A DNA stretch of 64,000 nucleotides from Clostridium_AD sp050717515. GTDB taxonomy: Bacteria; Bacillota; Clostridia; Clostridiales; Clostridiaceae. Positions 36,382 through 45,045 of the stretch are shown piece after piece; within the stretch, counting starts at the first letter, position 1; each line of letters begins with the position of its first letter. The notes beneath the pieces are model-generated. The model was not told the DNA's origin, did no database searches, and saw nothing but the letters and a program-made list of their open reading frames with translations. The stretch is taken from the NCBI RefSeq assembly GCF_050717515.1, contig NZ_JBOITL010000013.1:124001-188000 (forward strand), given 5' to 3'. Position numbers and translations under genes: made by a program.

Positions 36382-37944
36382 TTATATACTAGGATAGTTA
36401 GTAATTTTTTTTATTTCCTTAAACAAACTTTCTAACTTTGGATATATTTTACAATACACTTTTTTATATAGTTTTCTGTATATTTCTGTGTTCTTACTAT
36501 CCGGTTCAAATGTACTAGTATAATGAACCATATTGCTTACCGCTTCTTCATAACTTTCGAATATTTTCAGCCCCACAAATCCATTAATTGCTGCGCCTAG
36601 CCCAGATGTTTCATAGGTTTGTCCGCGAAGCACAGGTCTATTAAACATATCAGCGGTTATCTGACATATAGCATCACTTTGAGAACCTCCACCAGAAACT
36701 ATTACTGTTTTTACTTTTACTTTAGATTTCTTCTCTATCTTTTCCAGTCCATCAATTAAAGCATAATTTATTCCTTCTATTATTGCTCTATAAATATGAG
36801 CTCTAGTATGTACATCCCCAAACCCAATAAGTGAACCTTTAGCCTCTAGCATCTTCAGCCCCGGTCCCCAGAAAGGTTGAAGTATAAGTCCTTGAGATCC
36901 TGGAGGAATATCATTTAATTTTTCATTAAGTATACTCTCAGGAGATATTCCCCTTTCTTTAGCCTCTACCACTTCTCTTGCACAAAACTCTTTTTTAAAC
37001 CAACTTATCATCCAATATCCTCTAAATATTTCCACCTCAGGATTGTAATATCCCGGTATAGACGCAGGGTAAGGTGGCATAAACTGAAGCGGTTCCATAT
37101 ATGACTTTGAAGTAATCTGAACTGTGGCAGTAGTTCCAAAACTCATGCTGGCAGTAGAAGGATCTAGGCACCCTACTCCCAGTGTTTCGCAACCTTTATC
37201 TGAACCTGCTGCTATAACTGGGATACCTTCTTTTATTCCCGTAGCCTCAGCTGTACACGCTGTAACCCCCGAAATTATTTCTCCAGGCTGGACTAAATCA
37301 TATAGTTTTTCCCTTTCTATTCCAAACATTTTCCACCTGTAACTTATTTTAGACTTTGGCCAACATTGGTTTTTATAGTCAAAGGGTACATGACCAATCT
37401 GGCTAGCTACAGAATCTACAAATTTACCAGTAAGTTTAAAAATAAAATAACCTGATAATAAAAGGTATTTATGTGCTGCTTCCCATTTTTCTGGTTCATT
37501 TTCTATTATCCAATTGGATTTTGATTTTCTTCTTGTCATCTCAATAGTCTTATCCATTCTAATGGTTTTAAAAATTGCATTATCATAAAATGCCAGAGGC
37601 TCTTCACATTTTGCCATTCTTTGATCCAGCCATATTATTGCTGGTCTTAGTGGCGTGCCTTGTTTGTCAACTATAACCCCGGTATCTCTTTGAGTTGTAA
37701 CTGTAACTCCAATAATTTTTTCCCAGTCTTTAGGTTGTTTGATTTTTAGTGTTTTACAAGCAGTGCAACAATTATTCCAAAAAACATCTGGATCTTGTTC
37801 TGCCCATCCCGGCTCTTTAGAAAAATATGGTTCAAATTCCACCTTTTCTTTCCCAATTATGCTTCCACTATCATCAAATAGTATTGCGCGTACACTTTGA
37901 GTTCCGCAATCAAGAGTTAGAATATATCCCCCATTACCATTCAT
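36382..37944 (-). CDS. FGGY-family carbohydrate kinase
   Basis: Kinase of 520 residues with both FGGY halves. The phosphate-1 motif is LTLDCGTQSVRAILFDDSGS, substrate contacts lie near GWAEQDPDVFW and TTQRDTGVIVD, and IWLDQRM is the catalytic-Asp region found in glycerol, xylulose and gluconate kinases. The second half has TASMSFGTTATVQ and VSGGGSQSDAICQITADMF. It should phosphorylate a polyol or sugar; glycerol is plausible from the neighbouring GlpA-like gene but the sequence is not a typical GlpK. Its ATG overlaps the stop of the DUF1667 gene (ATGA). Confidence 0.9.
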   Translation of the reverse strand: MNGNGGYILTLDCGTQSVRAILFDDSGSIIGKEKVEFEPYFSKEPGWAEQDPDVFWNNCCTACKTLKIKQPKDWEKIIGVTVTTQRDTGVIVDKQGTPLRPAIIWLDQRMAKCEEPLAFYDNAIFKTIRMDKTIEMTRRKSKSNWIIENEPEKWEAAHKYLLLSGYFIFKLTGKFVDSVASQIGHVPFDYKNQCWPKSKISYRWKMFGIEREKLYDLVQPGEIISGVTACTAEATGIKEGIPVIAAGSDKGCETLGVGCLDPSTASMSFGTTATVQITSKSYMEPLQFMPPYPASIPGYYNPEVEIFRGYWMISWFKKEFCAREVVEAKERGISPESILNEKLNDIPPGSQGLILQPFWGPGLKMLEAKGSLIGFGDVHTRAHIYRAIIEGINYALIDGLEKIEKKSKVKVKTVIVSGGGSQSDAICQITADMFNRPVLRGQTYETSGLGAAINGFVGLKIFESYEEAVSNMVHYTSTFEPDSKNTEIYRKLYKKVYCKIYPKLESLFKEIKKITNYPSI

Positions 37945-38315
37945 TCCTTTTCCTCCCCCAGTAAATAGTACAAATCCGAAGTAGCAATTACATTTACACC
38001 TGTATTACTCACATTTTCTATTAGCACATCTCCCACATGCACTGGTTTATCAAGAGATTTTGAGTTTATCTCCTCCATTACATTGAAAATATCTTCTAAT
38101 GGCACTTCTCCATTTGTTCTCACCGGTAATCTTGGTACTTTTTCAAATATAGTCTTCATTGTTGAGCACACACTCCTTCTAGGGTCAGTAATTTCGTTTA
38201 TTGCAAATTCCTTTCCCTTAGGGCATTTATTTCCTTTTACCTCATATTCCTGCCCCACTTTGAAAGCGGTGATGCTACACCCGTTCGGACATAATATACA
38301 TGTGAAATTTTCCAT
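37941..38315 (-). CDS. DUF1667 protein, oxidoreductase partner
   Basis: Protein of 124 residues with four cysteines that look like a metal or Fe-S site: FTCILCPNGC near the N-terminus, GNKCPKGKEF and a further Cys in RRSVCST. The C-terminal part carries VPRLPVRTNGEVPLEDIFN, the family motif. DUF1667 is almost always found next to GlpA-like and GlpB-like flavoproteins, as here, and may be the small subunit of that dehydrogenase. It overlaps the kinase gene by four bases and lies 19 bases after the FAD oxidoreductase gene. GAGGGGG precedes the ATG. Confidence 0.9.
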   Translation of the reverse strand: MENFTCILCPNGCSITAFKVGQEYEVKGNKCPKGKEFAINEITDPRRSVCSTMKTIFEKVPRLPVRTNGEVPLEDIFNVMEEINSKSLDKPVHVGDVLIENVSNTGVNVIATSDLYYLLGEEKE

Positions 38316-38334
38316 TTAGCTGCCCCCTCTCTCT

Positions 38335-39588
38335 TTAGTACCCTTCCATAAATATTTCTACCTTTCCACTTGCAAAATCGCCTTCTAAATCCAAATGAGC
38401 TCTTTCCATTTCCGGTGGTTTAAGCTTCATATATTTTTTTGAAAATAAAATATTGTCTCCTAATTTAATTGTAACCAGCATGTTATCTTTAACATCCCTA
38501 ACTCTAAAATATAATACCACACTTTTATTCTTAGAGCTTATATCAATTAATTGAGGCACTACATATAAAAAATCACTTTGCATTTTTACATCTATAAATT
38601 TACGAGAAGGAGTAGCTTTAGCATATTCGCCAGCATTTTCTCCAGCTAATTTGCCGCTTTCAGAAACGTAATCCGCTAAATCGTTTACATGCAGTGCATT
38701 TCCACAAGAAAACACACCTTCCACGGTAGTCATGAAATTCTGGTCTACCACAGGACCTTTTGTTGCATTATCAAATTTAATTCCTAGCATTTCTGCTATT
38801 TCATTTTCTGGTATTAAGCCAACTGAAAGTATTACTCCATCACATTCTATAATTTTCTCTGTACCTTTTATAGGTTGCATGTTATCATCTACCCTAGCTA
38901 TTTCTACAGCCTCAACCCTTTCATCTCCAAGTATCCTAGTTATAGTAGTTGAAAGATGGAGTGGTATACTAAAGTCTTTTAAACATTGAGCAATATTTCT
39001 TGAAAGTCCAGACGGAGTACTCTTTGCCTCATAAACTCCCAATACCTTTGCACCTTCTAAGGTAAGCCTTCTTGCCATTATAAGACCAATATCCCCACTG
39101 CCTAAAATCACACAATTCTTGCAAGGTAAATATCCTTCAATATTAACTAAATGTTGAGCAGTTCCAGCTGTTAATATTCCTGCAGGTCTTGTACCATTTA
39201 TAAAGACCTGTTTAGCAGTTCTTTCCCTACATCCACTAGCAAGGATTAATGATTTAGTCCATATTTTTTCTATGCCGTTTTTTGAATTTACCATAGTAAG
39301 TTCAAAACCAGAATCTGTTTTTTCTACTTTAATCACAAAGGTATTCATTAAAATCGGAATATTCATTTCCGTAACTAATTTTATAAATCTTTCTGCATAT
39401 TCTGGGCCAGTTAATTTTTCTTTAAATGTAACTAGTCCAAAGCCATCGTGTATGCACTGTTTTAATATTCCTCCTAGTCTTTTTTCTCTTTCAATTATTA
39501 GAGTGTTCATGCCCTTATTAGCAGATGCTATGGCAGCCGAAAGGCCAGCAGGACCACCACCCAAAACTATAACATCATATTTCTTCAT
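38335..39588 (-). CDS. FAD/NAD-dependent oxidoreductase, second subunit
   Basis: Flavoprotein of 417 residues with the pyridine nucleotide-disulfide oxidoreductase fold. The FAD motif is VIVLGGGPAGLSAAIASANKG, a redox loop region is GCRERTAKQVFINGTRPAGI, and the NAD motif is CVILGSGDIGLIMARRLTLEG; the second FAD motif ends VEGVFSCGNALHVND. It overlaps the GlpA-like gene by 14 bases. Together with that gene and DUF1667 it resembles the three-gene set found beside glycerol kinase in Thermotoga and many Firmicutes. It probably passes electrons from the GlpA-like subunit to NAD(P). Confidence 0.9.
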   Translation of the reverse strand: MKKYDVIVLGGGPAGLSAAIASANKGMNTLIIEREKRLGGILKQCIHDGFGLVTFKEKLTGPEYAERFIKLVTEMNIPILMNTFVIKVEKTDSGFELTMVNSKNGIEKIWTKSLILASGCRERTAKQVFINGTRPAGILTAGTAQHLVNIEGYLPCKNCVILGSGDIGLIMARRLTLEGAKVLGVYEAKSTPSGLSRNIAQCLKDFSIPLHLSTTITRILGDERVEAVEIARVDDNMQPIKGTEKIIECDGVILSVGLIPENEIAEMLGIKFDNATKGPVVDQNFMTTVEGVFSCGNALHVNDLADYVSESGKLAGENAGEYAKATPSRKFIDVKMQSDFLYVVPQLIDISSKNKSVVLYFRVRDVKDNMLVTIKLGDNILFSKKYMKLKPPEMERAHLDLEGDFASGKVEIFMEGY

Positions 39589-41317
39589 TTTTATTCACCT
39601 CATATTCAGCACTGTTTTTTGTTTCTTCTACTAATATATTTGAGTTATTTCCTTTTTTTGTTATAGCCGTCATAGGTAAACCTGTTTGTTCGCACAATAT
39701 ATTCATAACAGTTGGAAGGCAAAAACCCCCTTGGCATCTTCCCATACCTGCCCTTACTCTTCTCTTAATTCCATCTACAGTATATACTGGTACTAAAGAA
39801 TTAATTGCATCAATTATTTCACCCTTACTTGTCCCCTCACATCTACAAACAATTTCACCATAGGAAGGATTTTCTTTGATTATTTTACTTCTGGTTTCAT
39901 AGTCCATATTACTTAAATCAGGGATACCTTTTCTCCTAGGATTCCATTTTTCTTTTGCCTTAACTTCCATAACCTCGGATAGTACTTTGCAAGTTATCTT
40001 TTCCACTTCCTCAGCTATGGCTGGTGCGGAGGCAAAACCTGGGGATTGAATACCTGCTGCATAAACTAGATTTTCTACATAATCAGACCTTTCTATAACA
40101 AAATCCTCTTCATAAGTAGCAGCCCTTATGCCTGCACAATAGGTAATTACATCTGCTGGACTAAAACCTTTTATTATAGGAAAATGCTTTTTCATTAGTG
40201 CATTTATATTATTCATGTTAGTTGTAAAATCTTCAGTAAATGGTTGCTCGTAGGCATCCGGTCCAATTAACACATTTCCATCCACCGTTTTTACTATTCC
40301 TCCACCCTTGGTATTTCCCTTTGACAATGCTAGGCTTGGCTTTGCTATAACTCCGTTAATAAGTCTTCCCTTTTTTTTATCAAGAAAAATTATTTCTCCT
40401 TTTCTTGGGTGAATAGAAAAAAATTGATCATCTACCATATCTGCAATTTTATCTGCAAACACACCCGTAGCATTAATAACTACTTTAGGATATACAGTTC
40501 CCCTATTTGTCTCTACACTTATAATCTTTTCATTACTCTTTTTTATTGAAAGTATCACAGTATTAAGTGAAATTTCAGCACCATTCTCCACTGCGTTTTC
40601 AGCATAGGCCACTGTCATCTTATAGGGAGATGTTACTCCTGTTGTATCAAAATGTATAGCTCCAACTATTGGCACTGCAATGTTGGGTTCTCTTTTAAGT
40701 ACTTCTTCCGCTGACAAAAAAGTTACACCTTTAACGCCCATTTTTTTGGCTCGTATATTTAACACCGGTCTCGCCATATTTAACCACTTATTATCATAAA
40801 GAATATTAGAGCCACATCTGATAACGGATACATTCAATTCCTCAGAAATTCTAGTATACATTTCATTTCCTTTAACATTAAATATAGCTCTTTTAGACCC
40901 TATTTTGCTCTCAATACCTGGATGTATCATTCCATCATTTCTAGAAGAAGCATGCATTGCCACATCCTCTTCCTTGTCTACAAGTAAAATTGACAGTTTC
41001 CATTTAGAAAGTTCTCTTGCTATGGCACAGCCTGTAATCCCCCCCCCAATTATAAGTACATCAAATTTTTTATCTTGAAGAAATTTATCACAACGCTTAG
41101 GTTTTTTCATTCCTGGAATTTCTAAATCTTTAACCATAAGTCTGTTTACTACACCTTTATATCCTTGCTTTGTACACATTTTCCCTGCAGTAATTAATTC
41201 ATCCCAAGTTGAAACTATACCTTCTAGCACAATAGAAGAATGCCATTCACGAAGAGACACATCTATAGATACTTTCTTTCTTATCTCATTTTCAAGTCGA
41301 TGTAAACTATTACTCAA
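39575..41317 (-). CDS. GlpA-like FAD dehydrogenase with BFD [2Fe-2S] tail
   Basis: Protein of 580 residues. An extra N-terminal region of about 80 residues (RLENEIRKKVSIDVSL, IVLEGIVSTWDELI, GVVNRLMVKD) reads like a BON-type fold. The DAO domain follows with FAD motif VLIIGGGITGCAIARELSKW, then SSRNDGMIHPG and YVENLVYAAGIQSPGFASAP. The C-terminal BFD-like domain binds a [2Fe-2S] cluster through VCRCEG and GRCQGGFC. It fits an anaerobic glycerol-3-phosphate dehydrogenase subunit. The start is TTG at 41317, eight bases after AAGGAG; a GTG three codons upstream lies inside that site. Confidence 0.88.
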   Translation of the reverse strand: MSNSLHRLENEIRKKVSIDVSLREWHSSIVLEGIVSTWDELITAGKMCTKQGYKGVVNRLMVKDLEIPGMKKPKRCDKFLQDKKFDVLIIGGGITGCAIARELSKWKLSILLVDKEEDVAMHASSRNDGMIHPGIESKIGSKRAIFNVKGNEMYTRISEELNVSVIRCGSNILYDNKWLNMARPVLNIRAKKMGVKGVTFLSAEEVLKREPNIAVPIVGAIHFDTTGVTSPYKMTVAYAENAVENGAEISLNTVILSIKKSNEKIISVETNRGTVYPKVVINATGVFADKIADMVDDQFFSIHPRKGEIIFLDKKKGRLINGVIAKPSLALSKGNTKGGGIVKTVDGNVLIGPDAYEQPFTEDFTTNMNNINALMKKHFPIIKGFSPADVITYCAGIRAATYEEDFVIERSDYVENLVYAAGIQSPGFASAPAIAEEVEKITCKVLSEVMEVKAKEKWNPRRKGIPDLSNMDYETRSKIIKENPSYGEIVCRCEGTSKGEIIDAINSLVPVYTVDGIKRRVRAGMGRCQGGFCLPTVMNILCEQTGLPMTAITKKGNNSNILVEETKNSAEYEVNKNEEI

Positions 41318-41337
41318 AATAATCACTCCTTAACATT

Positions 41338-41350
41338 AGGACGTCCGAAC
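41338..41350. promoter_or_regulatory. Palindrome before GlpA-like gene, possible operator
   Basis: GGACGTCC sits within TTAGGACGTCCGAA, a 14-base palindrome with one mismatched pair, about 20 bases upstream of the GlpA-like TTG and downstream of the regulator gene. The GC-rich core stands out from its AT-rich surroundings. A GntR operator is possible; there is no second copy in front of the regulator gene. Confidence 0.4.
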
Positions 41351-41403
41351 CTCTTGTTCTAATTATTATTATATGAATATTTTGAATATTTTGCAACCTA
41401 TTT

Positions 41404-42135
41404 CTATAAATTTTCTATAGGAAAAGAATAAACATTTTCTGGAACAATAAAATTCAAATAGAAAAACGGTTCTTCTAAACCATCAATATAAATCCATCTT
41501 TGCATATTCAAAAGATTTATATTTTTTTCTAGCTTAAGCTCTTCAATTTCCTGTTTTGTTGGTGCTTTAAGTTCAATAATCTGATTTACCTTTACAATAT
41601 TAAGCTTTAAATCCTCAATTATAATTTTTGCTACAGATCCACTAAGATCATATTTATTAAGCGCCTCTTTATATTCATCTTTAAAATAAGAATGCTCCAC
41701 AGCAATAGGTATACCTTCTGCATACCTTATCCTTTTCATATAATAACAGTCTTTCCCTTCTTTCCACTTCATAGTACTCAAAAGTTTTTTATCTGGAATT
41801 ATGGTTCTACTATCCATAATAATATTTTTTTGATTTATACCTCGGGCCTTTAATGAAAATGCTAAACTTATAAGCGGTTCAAATCCCAGTGATGGCTGCA
41901 CTCTACCTACAAAAGTCCCTATTCCCTGTTTCTTATATAAATATCCCTGATTTTCAAGTAGTGATACAGCCTGCCTTACAGTGGCCCTACCAACCTTGTA
42001 ATCCTCCATAAGTTTTATTTCTGTAGGTATCTGCGAGTCTATCTCCCAGGTACCTTCTTTAATCTTGCTAGTTAGTTCTTCCTTAAGTTGTATGTATAAT
42101 GGAACGTGCATTTCTCTATCAAACATTATATTCAC
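41404..42135 (-). CDS. GntR-family (HutC type) transcriptional regulator
   Basis: Protein of 243 residues. The N-terminal winged helix has HVPLYIQLKEELTSKIKEG, IPTEIKLMEDYKVGRATVRQ and AVSLLENQGYLYKKQGIGTF, a canonical GntR domain. The C-terminal UTRA ligand-binding domain has KDCYYMKRIRYAEGIPIAVE and ends RWIYIDGLEEPFFYLNFI. HutC-type regulators usually bind a pathway substrate or sugar phosphate and derepress the adjacent operon. It is the first gene of the six-gene kinase/oxidoreductase operon, 86 bases before the GlpA-like start. AAGGAAGTG precedes the ATG. Confidence 0.93.
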   Translation of the reverse strand: MNIMFDREMHVPLYIQLKEELTSKIKEGTWEIDSQIPTEIKLMEDYKVGRATVRQAVSLLENQGYLYKKQGIGTFVGRVQPSLGFEPLISLAFSLKARGINQKNIIMDSRTIIPDKKLLSTMKWKEGKDCYYMKRIRYAEGIPIAVEHSYFKDEYKEALNKYDLSGSVAKIIIEDLKLNIVKVNQIIELKAPTKQEIEELKLEKNINLLNMQRWIYIDGLEEPFFYLNFIVPENVYSFPIENL

Positions 42136-42152
42136 TTCCTTGTTATATCTAG

Positions 42153-42168
42153 TGCCACCAAAGTGGCA
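42153..42168. repeat. Short inverted repeat before regulator gene
   Basis: TGCCAC/GTGGCA with a 4-base spacer, 18 bases upstream of the GntR gene start and overlapping its likely leader. GTGGCA is repeated directly just beyond it (AAGTGGCA). It may be an operator or a small hairpin. Confidence 0.4.
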
Positions 42169-42327
42169 AGTGGCATCCTATAAACGATCCTTGCCTTTAT
42201 ATAATTATAGCATAAATCCCTTTAATAAATTAATGGGATTTATTAGTTTTTCCTACTAAAATTAAATGGAGAAATAGGTGTAAAATATTGTTGTCATAGC
42301 TCTGTGTGTGTGCAATTAGAAAACTCT

Positions 42328-43992
42328 TTACCTCTCTATATCCTTCCAGTTTTGCTTAAAACTAATTCTCCAAAGAATTACGTTAACTATTAAAAGCACC
42401 ATCGCATAAACAGCAGCAAATATAATATTATTTCTAATAATTATATGTATTCCAGCAAATCCGCAAAGCAGCAACATCGTCACTATGGATGGGATTATAA
42501 GCTTACCACTATCTGCTGTTGCAAATTTAACACTAAAGGGCATTGCCTTATCTGATACTTTAAAATAAACTAATGATGATATTAAAAAAACTAAAAATAT
42601 TACTATTAAGTCAATAACTATTGAGGGTCCTTTAAGAATCATGAACACTATAGCCTCTAAAATATATATCGGTATTGTTAATTTAAACATGGCCCCTTTT
42701 AATGCCCCTTTTAGTATTACCCCAGGATTTCCTATTGGTAATACCTTGTATATAAAGGCCCCTTTATAATTATCACTATTACTTATAAACGCTGTAGAAA
42801 AGCATAGTATGAATATAGTGATATACATTAACAAATGAATTTTACCATCATATGATGTTTGAATATTAGCCATAAAGGATTCACCATTACCCATACCCAT
42901 AAACAAAAACAACACGGGCATAAATAATGCCATTGCAAGCGTTGGATACACTTTAAGCTTTAAATTTCTTTCTGTGGATATCATGTTTTGAGTAAATTTA
43001 AATATACTCTTTTCAATTTTACCCTTACAAAAGAGTCCTGCTATAAATTCTTGCCTAGTTGTGCTTCGCTTATTTATAGATCCTCCATTTTCATTTAATT
43101 TCTGAAGATTATTTTCAAAATAAGGTACTACTCGTTTTATATAAAGTGTCATTAATATAACAGGCCCTATTATTGCAAGGGTACATAAAAATATTAAAAA
43201 AGGTTGTTTATTTCCATCGATGTATATTCCAAATGGTGATGCGAACCACATTGACGGAAGTAGTGCATGATAAAATTTAGGTGCATATTCAATATTCATA
43301 TTTGTAGCATTAAAAACTCTAGCACCTAGCTGATACCCGATGGCAACTATAAAGGCTAATAATATTTGAAAATAGTTTATTATATCTTTTAGTTTTTCTC
43401 CATCAAAAAACTTTAAAACTAAAGTATATAATAATGCCGTTAAAGCTATAACTATTAGTACTATAAGTATGTTTTCTAGGGCAAATAACAAAAAAAATAA
43501 CACTCCATATTTAAATGTACCAATAGCTAGCGGAATCAAATTTAGTGACAGTGATAACCCCATTAAATATATACATATATGAGTAGTCTTTGCTGCATTA
43601 AATGTCTTACTATCGATAGGCCTTGGTAATAATATATTTTTCTCTTTTACATCTAGAAGTACTGCTGAAAAATCAGATATCATAAGTGAAATCATCATAA
43701 ATAGATTTATACCTATTACAATATTTGTAGATATTATAGCTGGCATATCTTTTGTCATTATTAATCCAATAAAAAGACTTAAAAATACATTGAAGAGCAA
43801 TAAGTATATATAATTATTCTTATCATTACTCTCATCTGCCTTTTTATTATTTCCCATAACAGTACTTACTCTACGACCATCCATGGTTAGTTTTATCTGC
43901 AATATCATTCTCATAGTCTTATAGTTGACACCTGATTTTTTATATAATGATTGAAATTTATCTAATATCTTAAGCACTGTGAAGTCTTTCAT
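42328..43992 (-). CDS. ABC exporter permease
   Basis: Membrane protein of about 554 residues with roughly twelve hydrophobic segments and an N-terminal cytoplasmic portion. No substrate motif is visible. The middle region has SIFKFTQNMISTERNLKLKV, which resembles the large permeases paired with YtrB/EcsA-type ATPases in Firmicutes. The start is the ATG at 43992, two bases after the TAA of the ATPase gene, with GAGGTG overlapping that gene's last codons, so the two genes are translated together. Substrate unknown; bacteriocin or drug export are usual roles. Confidence 0.85.
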   Translation of the reverse strand: MKDFTVLKILDKFQSLYKKSGVNYKTMRMILQIKLTMDGRRVSTVMGNNKKADESNDKNNYIYLLLFNVFLSLFIGLIMTKDMPAIISTNIVIGINLFMMISLMISDFSAVLLDVKEKNILLPRPIDSKTFNAAKTTHICIYLMGLSLSLNLIPLAIGTFKYGVLFFLLFALENILIVLIVIALTALLYTLVLKFFDGEKLKDIINYFQILLAFIVAIGYQLGARVFNATNMNIEYAPKFYHALLPSMWFASPFGIYIDGNKQPFLIFLCTLAIIGPVILMTLYIKRVVPYFENNLQKLNENGGSINKRSTTRQEFIAGLFCKGKIEKSIFKFTQNMISTERNLKLKVYPTLAMALFMPVLFLFMGMGNGESFMANIQTSYDGKIHLLMYITIFILCFSTAFISNSDNYKGAFIYKVLPIGNPGVILKGALKGAMFKLTIPIYILEAIVFMILKGPSIVIDLIVIFLVFLISSLVYFKVSDKAMPFSVKFATADSGKLIIPSIVTMLLLCGFAGIHIIIRNNIIFAAVYAMVLLIVNVILWRISFKQNWKDIER

Positions 43993-43994
43993 AT

Positions 43995-44780
43995 TTACAC
44001 CTCGCAAACCAAAGAAACAAATTCAATAGCAATCTCTGCATGCTCATTAAAGCCTGTTAGCTGATTGAATATTTCTTCAAGTGAACCTTCCTTCTGATTA
44101 TTCTTAAGCTCTTCAAAACTTCCATCTGCAACTACTTGTCCATCATTTAAAAGTAAGATTCTATCACTTACCTTCTCGACAACATCCATTATATGTGAAG
44201 AATAAAATATGGTTTTCCCTCCCTTTGCAAGTGTTCGCATAACCTCTTTAAACACCATTACACTATTAGCATCTAGCCCACTTAAAGGCTCATCAAAAAA
44301 CAATATTTCTGGATTATGAATCAAACTACATATTATAAGTAGCTTTTGCTTCATACCTTTTGAATATGAGGATATTCTAGAATTTATAGCGCCCTCAATT
44401 CCAAATAAGCCCATCATTTTTTCCGCCCTCTCAATAAGTTTTTTCTCTTCTAATTCATATATTTCACCTAAAAAGCTTAGATACTCATAAGCAGTTAAGT
44501 TTTCATATATATCCGCAATCTCCGGTACATACCCTATTTTCTTTTTATATTCTATGCTTCCATCACTTATATCTTGTCCTAATATTTCAACTGTTCCCGT
44601 GTACCCTTCTAATATCCCCAGCATTATTTTTATAGTTGTACTTTTACCAGCGCCATTAGTCCCTATATATCCGATTATCTGCCCTCTAGGAATTTCTAGA
44701 TTTATTCCATTAAGCACCTTTTTACTGCCATAGCTCATTTGTAAATCTTTAATCGATATTATACTTCTTGAATTTTCCAT
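43995..44780 (-). CDS. ABC transporter ATPase
   Basis: ATP-binding protein of 261 residues. Walker A GYIGTNGAGKSTTIKIM, signature SSYSKGMKQKLLIICSL, Walker B EILFFDEPLSGLDAN and switch YSSHIMDVVEKVSD. The signature (YSKGMKQK) places it with exporters of the CcmA/EcsA group. It is the first gene of a two-gene operon with the large permease. GAAGGAG precedes the ATG. Confidence 0.93.
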   Translation of the reverse strand: MENSRSIISIKDLQMSYGSKKVLNGINLEIPRGQIIGYIGTNGAGKSTTIKIMLGILEGYTGTVEILGQDISDGSIEYKKKIGYVPEIADIYENLTAYEYLSFLGEIYELEEKKLIERAEKMMGLFGIEGAINSRISSYSKGMKQKLLIICSLIHNPEILFFDEPLSGLDANSVMVFKEVMRTLAKGGKTIFYSSHIMDVVEKVSDRILLLNDGQVVADGSFEELKNNQKEGSLEEIFNQLTGFNEHAEIAIEFVSLVCEV

Positions 44781-44951
44781 AATAATACTCCTTCAATTAA
44801 TTATTCATATTTATTTAAACTATTCTATAAAACGCACTGGAGAATTTCTCTTATTTTTAATAAGACTCTAAAAAACTCTACTTATATAATTCAATAACCA
44901 TATATCATTATCCTTCAATATTTGTAGATTAAAGTAAATTTCCATCTTAGA

Positions 44952-44995
44952 AAAATAGAGTTAGCGGATAAATGCTTATCCACTAACTCTATTTT
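44952..44995. terminator. Strong bidirectional hairpin
   Basis: 20-base arms (AAAATAGAGTTAG and GGATAA with one mismatch between) pair with TTATCC and CTAACTCTATTTT around a 4-base loop; TTTTTTT follows on the plus strand and TTTTT on the minus. It ends the protease gene (stop at 45046, minus). Confidence 0.9.
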
Positions 44996-45045
44996 TTTTA
45001 GATGCATCAACTGTAGCATATTAGTATGAAGACAGGTTTATATAA

